Positions 44,980 through 57,600 of a stretch of DNA of 64,000 nucleotides are shown here, in pieces; positions within the stretch are counted from its first letter, which is position 1, and every line of letters starts with the position of its first letter. The notes under the pieces are model-generated. The model did no database searches. It saw nothing but the letters and a program-made list of their open reading frames with translations, and was not told where the DNA came from. The position numbers were made by a program, and so were the translations under genes. The stretch is from Thermothelomyces thermophilus ATCC 42464. Lineage: Eukaryota > Ascomycota > Sordariomycetes > Sordariales > Chaetomiaceae. The stretch lies in the NCBI RefSeq assembly GCF_000226095.1, contig NC_016478.1:982001-1046000 (forward strand), given 5' to 3'.

Positions 44980-46315
44980 TCATGACGGATTACCTGCGGG
45001 AGGCTTGTAGACGGGCGGGTTCTTGTCCCCGTCAAATACCTTCCCGCTGCCATCATAGGGCGTCTTGGTGATCTTTGTCCTCGACAATGCTTTCTCGATC
45101 GATGGCAAGATCCCGAGCCCGCTGGCGCCGACGAGTTTCGTGTTCGGGAACGGAAGGGGCAGTCGTGCGGAAGTATCGTTGTTCAGCAGGCCGGGGTACG
45201 GGACCGAGTTGTCGACGGTGGCGGCATTCTCCGGTTCCTTGTTTGCGGTGTACCTGAGCTGATCCGCGACGAACTTGAAGACATTCGCCCCGACGTCATA
45301 CCGGCCCAGGGTGTGCAAGCGCCAGTTCAGCTCAAGGGTGGAGAGCATGCTGTAATGGGTGTAGAAGGTGTCGTCTTCGGTGCCCTTGAGGGCCGGCGGG
45401 ATGGCGTTGCCCAGGAGCAGGGTGACGATGTGGTTGGGTTCCTCGTACGTCTCGGACTCGTCGTAGGTAAGAGCGATCAGAGTGCGCTCGTCAAATGCCT
45501 TAGCGGCCAGCAGCGGCTGCAGGAACTTGTGCGACCACTTGGTGGCGTAGTCGAGCGTCGTGTTGTGGCCGTCGTTCATCATGTTGGGGCTCATGAAGAC
45601 GTACTCGGGCACCTTCTTGGCAGCGAAGGCCCGCTGGAAGGCATCGAACGAGTCGATCTTCAGCAGCCGCTCGCCGTCGTTGGTGATACTGTCGAACGAC
45701 ACAAAGGGACTGGTGGGAGAGGTTCAGTTAGCCGGTCGTCTTCCAAGGACTCGAGGGGCCCGCCCAGTTCCACCCTTACTTGTGCTTCCTGACATAGTCC
45801 CATCCGTCGGTGCCGGTTGACCCGTCGCTGGCGTTGCCCATGTAGCCCGGGCTGGGTATGTCCTCAAAGTAACCGGCCCATGTCACGCCTTTTTCTTCGA
45901 GCAGGTCGACGATAGTGGCAACATCTTCGGGCAGGCGCACCCAGTCGTCATGGTTGAGGCCGAAGTAGTCGCCCGCGATGGCGGCAAGGTAGTTGGGCTG
46001 GCTAGGGTGTGTATGGGCGAAGTACCTGGTCAGGAGGATGCCGTGCCTCTTTAGATCGACAATGCGGTTGTCGACGACGACCTTGGCAAAGTCCTGGACA
46101 GTGCGTGGTTCGTCAGCGGTGGAGAACTTGCAAGCGAGGGCCTACTACACTACTAGTATGTAAATCTCGGAAGGATTGTCATCAACGGTCAAGCGCACCT
46201 GATTCTCGAGCCAGATGGTAATGAAGCGGTCAAACGCTTTCCCCCGGCGGACGGGAGCCGAGAGCGCAACTCCAACCCAAAGCCATGCCAAAAGGTTGAC
46301 GAAGAATCGCTTCAT
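44980..46315 (-). CDS. Secreted acid phosphatase, PHOa-type phosphoesterase family
   Basis: Three minus-strand exons, 46315-46199, 46093-45780 and 45709-44980, give 386 residues. Introns are 105 and 70 nt. MKRFFVNLLAWLWVGVALSAP is a clear signal peptide. The phosphoesterase motifs follow: FITIWLENQDFAKVV with the metal-site Glu-Asn, THPSQPNYLAAIAGDYFGL, VTWAGYFEDIPSPGYMG, YVRKHNPFVSFDSI, VPEYVFMSPNMMNDGHN and LIALTYDESETY. The family hydrolyses phosphomonoesters outside the cell, and fungal members are often phosphate-repressed. The likely site is the cell wall or medium. The C-terminus (PVYKPPAGNPS) is a little shorter than the roughly 417-residue A. niger PHOa. A GT within PAG/GTAATC could be a further donor, so the end is less sure than the rest. 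Confidence 0.88.
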
Positions 46316-47319
46316 GGTGTCTGCGACTCACGGCATCTCGTCTGATGCCGGACGGGATGGGGAGCGAGAAACGTTCTGCTGCCAAGCCTCAGACACGCAG
46401 GGCCCAATTACGCACAGGGCGACTAGGGCGCAATCACAGCGATTCTCGGAAGAAGCCGAGGGGAGCGTATCTTGGGAAGAGCAAACAACAGAAAGAAAGT
46501 TGAACTGAGCCGAATCCCCATCTGCTTGCAGCCTGCAAAGCGGAATGCTGAGTTGACCTTGGAGAGACTCCCCTCATTTGCGTATTTATTTGCACGACTT
46601 TTTCTAACCTTCCCAACGTTGTGCTAATGGTGCCCGCCCGAGGCTCTTTAAGGTCAGGGTTAGGGTGTTCAACCGTGCGTGCTGCATCTCTGCCGCAACT
46701 GGTTGCACTTGATTCCCAAATCGTGCAGCACCGAAAGCAGAACGAATCAACCATGCATCCTGTTTAGAAAAGATATCCGCTCGATCTCAGATTGTGAGTT
46801 TACAGGAAACACGAGAAGAGAGCATTTATTATTCTACGGATTACAGTCCAGAGTTTGCTCGGCGATCTCGGCTTTAACTGTCGACACCTTGTCGACATGC
46901 CTTGCCATCTCCAAGGATGTTCGGCGATTTCTCGGAGCTCCGAAACCGCCATGACAAAGAAAAACTAGTCGGTCGCATTATCCCCAGCCAAAGAAGGTCA
47001 CAGTCAATCCTCGAATTTCAGATGAGCGGAGAAATTGGGCTGTGACTGTTCTTCTGACTAATTTCTGTCATCGCCGTGTAACATTTGATGGCAAGGGGCT
47101 GCTGTCGCCGAGATCGTCGATGCTTGTTTGATGGCGCAGGGTGATGGAGCATCGACGGCAGATTATCAGATCGATTGATAAACGCTCGGCATCCGACTCG
47201 ACCGCGCCTGGATTTGCTGGAACCGAAAATCATCTTCCCTAAGACCGCTGTCCCTTGCCGTGACCGGTGGCGTGCTTGTGTTAGTCCCGACGCCTGGGCC
47301 CGATAGCTCCGCTGAGACG
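46316..47319. promoter_or_regulatory. Shared upstream region of acid phosphatase and Zn2Cys6 genes
   Basis: About 1 kb between divergent start codons. I saw no CACGTG site that would suggest Pho4/NUC-1-type control. A lone TTAGGG near 46663 is not a telomere remnant. Confidence 0.45.
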
Positions 47320-50219
47320 ATGTCGGAGCCGAGCGATCGCAGCGAGAGCCCCGCCGTCACCGAGTCGCACCCCGACACCACCACCACCACCACCCACGAG
47401 GAGGCCCATCACAACGACAGGGATGATCGCCCGCCCCCGCGCAAGCGCCAACGCGTGAGGCTGTCTTGCCTCGAGTGCCGCCGCCGGAAGCTGTCGTGCG
47501 ATCGCGAGTTCCCCTGCTCGCGCTGTATCCAGTCCGGCACTCCGGAGCGGTGTGAGTATGAGACCCGGCCCGGATTAGCGCCTCCGAACAAGCTCGGTCT
47601 GCCGCCGACCGCCCTGGCCGGTCTCGATGCCCGCCTGTCCCTGCCGAGCACCGGGGGGGAGTCCCCCTACTTCCGCAAGGACGGCCGCGAGTCGGACCGC
47701 ATCCGCCGGCTGGAGCTCGAGGTCGCCCAGCTCAAGAGCCTCCTGGTCAAGCAGGTCTCGCTCGACGGTAGCACCGTCCAGGAGCGCTCCCCCTCGGACC
47801 TCCCCAAGTCGGATGCAGAGCAGGAGGCCGAGGCCGAGGTGCCGCCCTTCCTACAGACCCAGGTGACGACTGCCGACAAGGAAGAGCTCCGGTTTTTCAG
47901 GGGCAAGGAGTTCAAGACACGCTATTTCGGCCCGCATAGTGCCTATCTAGCCTTCCAAGAAGTATGCCGTTTTCCGTTTCCGTATACGTAGTCTCTGGAT
48001 GCCTTTTTTATTTAAGTTTTTTTTTTTCGTTTCGCTCTATTTTAACTTTTGGTTTTTGTTTCGGTCTCGGTTCGGAAGGAGGAGAGCAGCTTCGTGGCTA
48101 ACGTTCCCAGCTCACCGGGCTGTGCCCTTTCATGAAAGAGACCTCGGAGGAGTGGTTGCGGCCGTTACACATCCACCGGAACAAGGACCGCCGCAAGGAC
48201 GCCGAGGAGAGGGAGCGCAAGTTCCGCGCGCCCGACCCGGCCCTCGAGGCCCTGCTCCCTTCCAAGGAGGAGACGGATAATCTGGTGAACATCTACCTAA
48301 ACCAATTCGAGCAAGTTCACCGCATCGTCCACATCCCCAGCTTCCGTAGAGACTATGCAAAGTTCTGGCTCCCCTCCGAGACCCGCAGCGCCGCCTTTAC
48401 CGCGCTCGTCCTGGCCATCATGGGCATCTCGAGCTGCCTGTCGGCCCAGATGCCGCACAAGTTCGAAAAGATGGTGTCGCACTCGCACGCGAACGCCATC
48501 AAATGGGTCGAGGCCGTCGACGCGTGGCAGGAGCGCCAGAGCCAGAAGCACCGCCGGCTGATCCACTACCAGATCGCCTGCCTCGTCTACCTGGCCAAGC
48601 GGGTCAACACGATGAAGAAGAAGCGCTTCTGGAAGAACGCGGGGGCCATGACGCAGGACGCCATCTCGGTAGGCCTGCACCGCGAGCCCAGCCACATGTG
48701 CGACAAGATCTCGCCCTTCAACCAGGAGATGCGGCGGCGGATCTGGGCCACCATCCAGAGCTACGACCTGCAGGCCTCGTTCGACCACGGCCTGCCGTCC
48801 ATCCTCTGCTCACTCCACTATGACGTTAACCCGCCACGCAACATCGATGACGACGAGTTCGACGAGGACACCAAGGAACTGCCGCCCTCGCGCCCCCCGA
48901 ACGAGTACACCTTCTCGTCCTACCAGCACATCAGCCGTCAGAGCCTGCCGCTCCGGCTCGAGCTCAGCCGGGTTCTCACGGGCCCCCCGGAGGAGCTCGA
49001 CTATGACCGGGTGATCCGCTACACCAACGAGATCAACCAGGAGATCGACTCGCTCCCGTCCTGGGACGTGAGCGAGGCGTCATCCCAGGACCCGGTCGTA
49101 AAGAAGCCGCTCCTCGCCTACACACTACTGCACATCCAGCTCCGCCAGTACATCATCCCGCTGCACCAGCCCTTCCTCCGGCTGCGCAAGACCAACTCCA
49201 AGTACCAGTACTCGGAGATTATCTACTACAACGCGGCGCGCGACATGGTGCTGCTCAATGACCGGCTCGCGCAGCAGGGGATCCGCACGCTCAACTTCCT
49301 GCGCGAGGACAGCCTGACGCTGGCCATCAACCTGGCCAGCGTCACCATGCTGCAGCCGCGCGGCAGCACCAACATGATCATGATCAACTCGCAGCACACG
49401 CTGCAGCTGCTGGAGCGCTGCTTGGCCATGAAGGAGGACCGCATCCTGCGGTGCGGCAACAACGAGCCGTGGGGGTACAGCATGATGTGCGCCACCTTTG
49501 GCCTGCTCGAGGCCCACCTGGGCGTCAAGACGCCCGAGGCGGCCAAGGCGGCCAGCGCCGAGCGCTTTGTGCACCTGCACTGGAAACTGCTGGCCGGGCA
49601 GGATCCGCCGCCGGGGAGTCAGCAGAGCGCTTCCGGGGGTGCTGCTGGTGCCTCGGGTGGATGTTGCGGAGCGGGAGGAGGAGGAGGAGGAGGAGGCAGT
49701 GGTGCCAACACTGGCGCTGGTGCTGGTGCTGCTGCTGCTGCTGGCGGTCAAACCGGGGCAGCGGCGGGTGAACAGGGCAGGGCGGTGGCGGGGACGCCAT
49801 TTTCTAGCACGGGGATGGGAACATATCCTGCCGGGCCAGGTCCGTCGCCGGCGGACGCGTTTGTGAGGTCGAAGGTAAGTCCCCTCCTCCGGGATGCCGG
49901 CCCTCCGCGGAGCGGTGAAAGATGCCAACAAGAGATACAGTCGGTCACTCCGTTCGCGCCGTCGTCCTCCCAGCAAGGGGCTGGGCAGCAGCAGATTGAG
50001 GTTCCCGGCACGCCGTGGTGGATGCCCAATACGGCAGACCAGTCTACCATTCCGCAGGTGGGTTTCCCCAGTGCGCCTTTATATCGGCGTCGGCGGGCTC
50101 GAGCTGATGTGCCCCAGATGTTGCCCTTGAACCCGGACTTCAACTTCGAGACATTGGGATTTAACCTCAACGAGTTGTGGGGCAGCGGCAACTTTGATTG
50201 GGACTCTATGATGCCGTGA
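47320..50219 (+). CDS. Zn2Cys6 transcription factor with fungal-specific middle domain
   Basis: Exons 47320-47961 and 48111-50219 give up to 916 residues. The 149-nt intron has a GCTAAC branch site. The binuclear zinc cluster is CX2CX6CX5CX2CX8C at residues 50-78 (SCLECRRRKLSCDREFPCSR), preceded by a basic RKRQR patch and followed by a coiled coil (RIRRLELEVAQLKSLLVKQV). The fungal transcription factor domain spans roughly residues 260-560. The tail is Gly/Ala-rich with an acidic, aromatic end (NFETLGFNLNELWGSGNFDW) that looks like an activation domain. Two segments, 49876-49941 (66 nt, GTAAGT start) and 50058-50117 (60 nt, GTGGGT to CCCCAG), look like introns. Both are multiples of three, so splicing either would keep the frame (874 residues if both are removed). 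Its targets are unknown; the nearby phosphatase gene is a candidate only by position. Confidence 0.9.
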
Positions 50220-51001
50220 GGCGTCTGTTCCGTGGCACCAGATTCCAGGGGAGAGAGAGGAGAAGACGGAGATTCAAGGCGGATGGATGGCGACAAAAAA
50301 ATGGTGTGGATATATACCCGAGGAAAACAATGAGTGTGATACAGGAGAGAAAAGTCAATATACAATTATACCCGCCCTCGCTCGAATTCATTTAAATAGT
50401 TGCGGCTCAGGAATGAACTTTTTAATCTCTGTTGCCGCGGCCGTTTGGGGCAGTGTATTACTCGGTATGCACTGTACTGTACATATATACGCGAAACGCA
50501 GTATATCAGCAGAGGTATGCGACTCGTGCTTCCACCTTTTTGCACGCCGACGCCTCCTTCCCCTGAGCTTTCTTTCGTGGGAACTTTTGGCGTATTTGGT
50601 ACCTTCTCCTTACTGGAGAAGTTCTAGTCTGAATTGTTCACCATCGCGGGCGTGCAATAATTCAATCTGCTCTCGTCCCACTCACCGTCACAAAAAAAAA
50701 AAAAATAAAATAAAATAAAATAAAAAATAAAAATAAACCCCTGTTGCCGTCTTGGCAAGTGGATATCAACAACTTCCCATCACCTTGTTCACATGCTCAT
50801 CAACATACCGACAACCCGCAAACCTGCTCTATTGTCATTACCATTCTCATCAACATCAACAACGGCGCCATCGTAATTTACCATCGGCGTCATCGTCTTC
50901 ATCATCATCAATCAAGCGGACTTCAAAAAAAAAAAAAAAGAAAAAAAAGAAAAAAAAAAGAAAATAACGAGTTTGAGAAACGAGGAAGAAGGCTGGACAA
51001 G
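50220..51001. other. Intergenic with A-rich simple repeats
   Basis: An AAAAT-type array lies at about 50692-50737 and A-rich runs at about 50925-50965, just before the next ATG. Otherwise no gene is seen. Confidence 0.6.
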
Positions 51002-51442
51002 ATGACAACAACCTCCTCCTTCTCACGACATGAACAAGAACATGAACAAGAACAACAACAAGACGCCATTCCGCCGGCGCAAAAGGCCCGCACCATCGCG
51101 CACATGAACGCCGACCACCGCGCCGACATGCGCTACATCCTGATGCGCTACGGCGCCGACCCGCCCGTCCCGCCGTCGTACTTTTACTTTTCTTCCGGCA
51201 GCACCCGCGGCGCGCACAAGAAGCCGGCAGCCGGTTCTGACGCGGATCATGACCGGGCCGAGGACAGGGACCCGATCATGCTCGACATCGACCTCGACCG
51301 CTTCACCGTCCGTCTGCCCGCCGGCGGGTCGGCGGCGGGGGCGGCGGCGGGGAGCGTGCACGCCGTGGCGTTCGACCCGCCCCTGCGGACGTGGGCGGAG
51401 CGTCGGGAGCGGCTGGTGGAGATGACGCGGATGGCGAGGGAA

Positions 51443-51474
<32 letters not shown>

Positions 51475-51958
51475 ATCGTCGTCATCATCGTCGGCGGAGG
51501 ACGGGGTCGGTGTTGGGGTTGGGGTTGGGGTTAGGAGGGTAGTGGTGGTCGACGAGTACATGCCGCCTCGCGTGCCGTACGACCTGGCCATCTTCCTGGC
51601 CGTGCTGGCCTACTACGCGTCGCTCGCGCTGGTGCGGGCGGGCATGGTTACGCCGGGCAGCCCGGCGGCGCGATGGCTCGAGGCGGCGCGGTTCCCCGGC
51701 GGCGCCGCCGGGTTCCGGTGGCTCGTGGACGCCCTCCTGGTGCCGGTGCTGGGGATCCACCTCGCCGAGACCTGGTGGCTGGAGCGGTCGAGGCTGCGCA
51801 AGTTCGGGGTCAGGCGGGGGAGTCGGGTGTGGTGGCTGTGGGTCGGGAGCGTCTTCATCGAGGGGGCCATGGCGTTCAAGAGGTTCGATATCATCGTTGA
51901 GAGGTTGAAAAGAGGGGAGGAGGGGGAGGAGGAGAAGGAGGAGAAGAAGAGACGGTGA
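51002..51958 (+). CDS. DUF2470-domain protein with C-terminal membrane segments
   Basis: A single exon of 318 residues from ATG 51002. After a Glu/Gln-rich start, residues 28-145 match the DUF2470 pattern (ARTIAHMNADHRADMRYILM, then DIDLDRFTVRLP and a WAERRERLVEMTRMARE end), a fold related to the heme-utilisation/FMN split-barrel group. A linker with 11 Ala, 6 Ser and Val-Gly repeats follows, then probable membrane spans near 195-215 (LAIFLAVLAYYASLALVRAG), 240-260 and 277-297, and a charged Glu/Lys tail. In fungi this combination is found in uncharacterised membrane proteins; the substrate is unknown. The Val-Gly run comes from GGGGTT-type repeats near 51507-51533. It is the last supported gene in the window. 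Confidence 0.8.
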
Positions 51959-52732
51959 GAGGGAAAGGAAAAAAAAGGGGGGGGGGTTCGATTCGATTCT
52001 ACGAGATGGGAGAGCGAAGGACGCAGGGCCCGTGTGATGCGGCTAATATGGGGCGGATGGTTGAGATAGAGAAGGCCATATGCAGACCATTCCCTTCGTC
52101 TGGTGACGTCCTGAAATCGAGTCTAGGAGACAAACAAACCCGAAGCGCAGCCTGCCGGTTTCGCGAGTCTTGCGGCGGCTGAGCTCCCTGAGGACTCTCA
52201 ACGCTACGCCCGGGACTCGAGCGCGTGGTCCATAGCACATGTGGCACTCTGTACCCTTTCCCCTTTGCTCTCCCTCGGATATCGATCTGGACCATTTTCT
52301 CTCACCGGCTACGGAGTACCTCACAGATTCACGGCCCTGGCGACGGCCGGGTCGGACCCCTGCGCTTCTCTGTTCGTACGTCGTACTCTCTTTAACATTT
52401 GGAGCAAAGAGAGGTTTCCATTTTGACTCTGTCAAAGAAGCATGATGTTAGGCCCTCGCTTCAACTAGTTCAATTACGTTCAGGGGCCTCTGGCAATGAA
52501 AAGTTCCGGGCCAAGAAAGAAGGGGTGGCGGGACAGCATATGTCACGCTGCAGCGTCTGGCAGAGCAGGTTGCAGAAAAGAGCAAGGGAGGAGGAAGGGG
52601 AGAGGAGGAGGAGAAGGAGGAGAAGGAAAATAGGGAAGGCAAGGGCATGATGCCTTGGGTCTTGCGCTAGAATACTGTACTTTCGGGATACATGGCGGGA
52701 AGCGTCAAGTCGCTGCCGAGTAAGGGAAATAT

Positions 52733-52767
52733 GTGGTGTAGTGTGGTGTAGTGTGGTGTAGTGTGGT
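52733..52767. repeat. 10-bp tandem repeat GTGTGGTGTA
   Basis: About three and a half units, the first with one change. The unit contains the GTGTAGTGT element that is frequent in this desert, so it may be a local amplification of the dispersed motif. Confidence 0.85.
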
Positions 52768-53324
52768 CGGAGTCAGAGTCAGAGACCGTTCCCTCCTCCC
52801 TCCTGACTCCGTCGTGCCGTCCTCATGAAACCCCGACAGAGGAGCAGAACATGCAGCCAAGCGGGAAGCGACGCTGCAGCCCGGCATCAAACGGGGTTTC
52901 CCCCGTCCCCTCTTCCCTGCCCGACATGGCATTGAACATGTTACAGCCCCCCTCTCGACGACTTATTAGAAAATACTAGTGTACTTAGACTGCGGAGCAC
53001 GGGAGAGGACACCAAAGAAGTGCAATCGCAGCCTAGTACAATTACATATACTAACACCTCTTGTCTGTGCTGCGGGGTTTAAGTGTATGTATATACTATG
53101 TACAGCACATACCTTCTTCTCCACTACTGTCAGCACTCATGGGGAGGAGTTGACTACAGGAGAGAATCCTCTCGCCCCCCGTCTCGGCCGACAACCGGCG
53201 CCTCTGGGGCAGCTTCACCGGTTCGACTGCGCCCCACCCGCGCCGGCTCTCATGTTCCAGCCTCTTCCGGGCCGGTCCGCAACCCCTATCCTCGCCCCTG
53301 CTATGTCAGATAGGCGATGTTCTT

Positions 53325-53423
53325 ATCTCTTCTTCTTTTTCTATTGGTATTGTTATTTTTTACCTTTCTTTTCTCTTTTTTTTCTTTTCTTTCCTTTCTC
53401 TTTCCTTCTCTTTCTTTATTTTT
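53325..53423. repeat. Pyrimidine-rich tract (TTTCTTTC type)
   Basis: About 100 bp is almost purely C and T on the plus strand with irregular TTTC/TTCC units. Confidence 0.75.
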
Positions 53424-53891
53424 TGGGCCTCGTTTCACGGCTGGTGGTGTGACTTACTTCACAACGCCGTTTCACTGATTGGATCTATACGGCGCAGCTA
53501 AAGGAGGTACTATGCGTACATACCATGCATTAAGGACCCAGTTCGTCAGTCGAGTCGTCCAGAATACGAGCGTGACTTCTTCTGGCTAAGATTTTCTCTG
53601 TCCCTGTTCAAAAGAGCAACCCCTTTGTTATAAAACACTCGGCGCAACTAGCTCGCTGCTTCGTATGCACTGTACTTACTCCAGACATACACTACGGAGA
53701 GACAATGGTTAGTGCCTATACATCCAAGTAGTGGATGAACTGCGTCTACGTACTGTAGCTGTCGACGACCAAACGCTAGCGTCCCCACGCCCATATCTCT
53801 CATTCGGGCCTATATTGCCTATGTTGGTGTAGCGCGGTTTAGCATAGACTACACGACGTCTTCACTACAGTACTATGTAGCTAGTGCGGTA

Positions 53892-53912
53892 TACGGATTA
53901 CACTACTCCGTA
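53892..53912. repeat. Hairpin copy: TACGGA / TCCGTA arms, 9-base loop
   Basis: Six-base arms enclose TTACACTAC, which itself contains the TACACTA element. A sister copy with one changed arm base lies at 54634-54654. Confidence 0.8.
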
Positions 53913-54633
53913 CGCTGCACTGCGAATCAGCCCCGTCGTCTTCATGCACGCCCGGCACTGGACCTGACCGTGAGCGTTTGACAAGGCTGCCGGACAACAG
54001 AAACCCTCATCAAGGGGTTGACCGGTTTGGCCTTAGTGAGGGGTAAGTTACAACGGCCTCGACGCCACGAGCGCAGCACGGCGGCCATCTTCTCGCTCCA
54101 CCTTGTCCCTGACCGAACGTTACGTCAAATCCAGAACACCCCCTTGACCTGGTCTCCCCAAGAGGGCTGCTGACAAAGTCTAATCCCGGATCGGGATAAC
54201 TGGCAGGAGGCTGAAAAGCCCAGCTGGCACAGAGCCCCTGGAGCCCCTTGTATGGAGAAACTACTTACATATCGAAATCTAAAAAGTTGCTCCGGATGAC
54301 CCGGTTGTTAATCCTCGCTCGACCCTCGCAACTCCTGACGCACTGCGCCAGGCAACCAAGTCGGGCCGTCCGCTCCGCCGAGTATATGTCAAAGTACACT
54401 ATACAGGAACAGGTACATACAAACACGGGGAGGGAAAGAGAGCCGCCGAGCGTTCGAGTAGTCGAGACGAGAAGGATACTCACCTACTGCTTATGGGCGG
54501 ACTACACTGCGAAGGAAGAGTCCCCGCGTGCTGGTGGGCACTCCACCAAGGGCCGTCGATTCTCCTCCATCCTCCTCCATCCTCCTTTCCTCAGGCTTCG
54601 CTTGCCCCCTAGTTATCGACCTTGTTACTTACC

Positions 54634-54654
54634 TACGGATTACACTATTCCGTG
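54634..54654. repeat. Hairpin copy: TACGGA / TCCGTG arms, 9-base loop
   Basis: The loop TTACACTAT differs by one base from the loop at 53898-53906. The shared length and loop indicate a common origin. Confidence 0.8.
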
Positions 54655-57600
54655 CTCCGCAGTGTATGTGTGTATGTACGAGTACATACACTACGCCGTA
54701 CCTTCAGGTAGTGTATTCTCCAACAACTTCTCAAGTTCCCATCTTCCCCCCTCCCCCCCTTTGCTCAGACGGCCTTGGCATCCTGCTTGACAGCCCGCCA
54801 AGCCGCTAGGCGAGCACCGAAGGGCCATTGTTCCATGGCACCCCAAGCTAAACCGCGAACGTCAGGTGGTGACCTAACTATTGGTCATGGTTCGCGTCTT
54901 GGAGTTTCGCTGCTGTCATTTTGCTAGCTGAACCCTAACCCCTTCGAGACTAGTTCTGCGAGTATCGTCGCCTAGCTGTAGAGTAGCCGCAGCGATTGCG
55001 AATCTATTGTGCGGACATCGATCCTGGGCTTCTGTCCAGAACAGACGCCGGTCATTCCCCTCCCCGAGTGGGCCGAAACGCCGCCGGCCGGGAGAGGAGG
55101 TCGGGGCCTCCGGCACCGAAGGCCATTGCTCCCCCCTTGGCCATGACTCTCCAGAAATAAAAGCCTCCATACTTGAAGGTGGCCCGGAAGATATATAGTT
55201 ACTCCTTACTCCGCATCTGTTGCCGTTTGAGGTGTCCCGTCAGTGAAGAGTGTAGCGATGTACAAAGTTACAAGGAGAAGCAGGCTTTTCCTAGCTCATC
55301 CTCGGCTTACACCCAAACAATGAGGTTCAATCCAACGGATAAATCGCTTTCTCGGATCTAGTACCCAATTGCGGGCGAACTCCGTCCTTTGTCTTTGACA
55401 CCCAATTTTTCTGGACCAACTGAAGTGCCTTTCTTAGGGTGTCTGCTTATTAATAGTGGAGCGTACACTACTGTAGTAATGCACACTACGGATGATGTGT
55501 AGTGTACTCCACCACAAATCCTGCTCCATTACACATTAGCGCAGCTTCAAGCGCGATGGTGGAACTTCTGGAAGCTCAGGTTGACCAGGGCCGCGAAGTT
55601 AGCGTCGGCGGAGGACGACTCTTGGTTGGCCCCGCAGCGAAAAACAAGGCGAAGTATCCCCAAGGGATCGGCAAGAGTCCACAGCCATCAGCGAATCCCA
55701 GCGTGGGAGGGGCTGAAGACAACGACATTGAGTACCCACCCAGGGTAATGCATCGCCAGCTAGTGTATGTAGTGTACGGCATTGAAAGCGTTCCCTGGTC
55801 CGACCGGTGAAGATTGAAGAGACAAGGCCGGCAAATGCGGGCTAGGGGGGAGGAAACCCCTGCCATGGGAGGAAGATCTTGGGGTTGTGGAATGTACTGT
55901 GGTAGTGTATTGTATGTACACTACACTAGTGGACTGCAGGACGGATTACTAGCGATAACCAGTAGCCAAAACAACTGCGTAGCAACAAGGCGGTCACTTA
56001 CCACAAACGGTTCTGTTAGCCCGACAGGCTCCACGATGAGCGTTGGAGCCATTACTAGTCAGGCCTTGATGAAGATGAAGTTGAAGTAACCCCACGTGAG
56101 AAGTTGTTAGTTATACTTTCTGGAATGGACAGTTTCGGCTTGGCAAGATGCATGTCTCAGGTCGGTTAGAATCCAACGGCTTATAGGGCCCAAAAGAGCG
56201 TTGTTGATCACACAAAGTCCCGAAGAGCCATCGTGCTCAAAATTGCAAGTACTGCATCCTGGGGTGGGTATCGTCGCCAGTCTAGGAACTGCGTTGGCTT
56301 ATCTCGTCTTAGTCTTCATGGACGAGGCCGGGGGCTTACCCTTTCGGCTGTGCTCTCTCAGGGGAATCCCAACTCCTGAACAAGCTGACTTCTCCCATCT
56401 CGGTTGAAATACCAGGCTGGTCTCGTCAGAGCTCTCCACAAGTGGATAGCGCGCCAGCTAGTCAATACGCAGTGCTTCATCTCCGTCCCTGGATTAGCAC
56501 CAGTGTGGAGAGCGGATGCTCAGCCAAACGCAACCAGGGGAAGAGGTTGTTGCCAACACGGATCGTTTGGGCGGATAGTTATCCGGGGCAAACATCGAAA
56601 CTGCCAGTCCGTCTATAGCACTCTGGAGGGGTCTCTTGCCTCTGCGCGCTCCCCAGGCTGGTCCTCGAGTCTTCCGCAATCTTAGATTGTCATGCCAACC
56701 GCAGGGGCAAGCTGCGCGTTTGGGGGGGGATCGGAATCTCTGACTCGCTAGCAAAGCCGCGCCCAACATGGAGCTCCCTCTGAGTTGCTCACGCCGTAGC
56801 TGGCCGCTCGTCCAACAAGGAAGCCTCATCACGGGACCAAGTCGGACATGACGGGGTACAGATAGTCCGTCAGCTTGTGTCTGTTGACGCTGCGCCGAGC
56901 CACCTGGCTATGTCACCAGTAGGCGACACGGACTGATGTCTGCGCAAGACTGAAGTTCTTATTTCGTTCTTCTCGAACAAGCCCAGGGGAGGCTACGCTC
57001 CGATTCGATTGCTATAATCCCTTGTATCAACATATGTGGTTCAAATAGGCCATGATCGGAGGAGGTTGAGCGAGTGTATGGCCAGGGAAACCCCCCTCCC
57101 CCGGGAGGTTTGTCGTGCTAAGTGGACTGCTGGAAACCGACGAAAAAGAAAAGGAAATGTAGCAACCGACAACTGATGGTCGCCCGTGGAACCGACAAGA
57201 CGACGCTCTTGTATGGAGAGCGCACCGTGTTCCACACAATATTAAGCTATAACATCGGGAGGAGAGCCGCGAAGAAGTTTAGCGGAAACACAGCATTTGG
57301 CTCTTCAATCTCCGGAACGCCGAGCATACCAGACAGCCGCAGCAAGTACCCGATCTCCGGTACTGATACTCATTGTGTATTCCCGATATGGCACTTTTTT
57401 GGAATCCACATGCAAGCAGCCGGGTTCGCGATAACTTCATCTCCGAACTTGATTCTCGGGGCGTTATACCAAACCCGCGGTCCGGCCTAGGCTCGAGTGA
57501 GCGACAAGTATGAGACAAGAGGCTGTCCTAAGCTGAATGATATTCTGTCGACAGGTTCACTGGAGCTTGAGAACGCTAGTTCGTCTACCAAAGTATACCA

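Noticed and set aside
53200-53260. A tRNA suggested by GGTTCGACTGC near 53218
   Set aside because: No matching acceptor stem, D arm or anticodon arm could be folded around it by eye.
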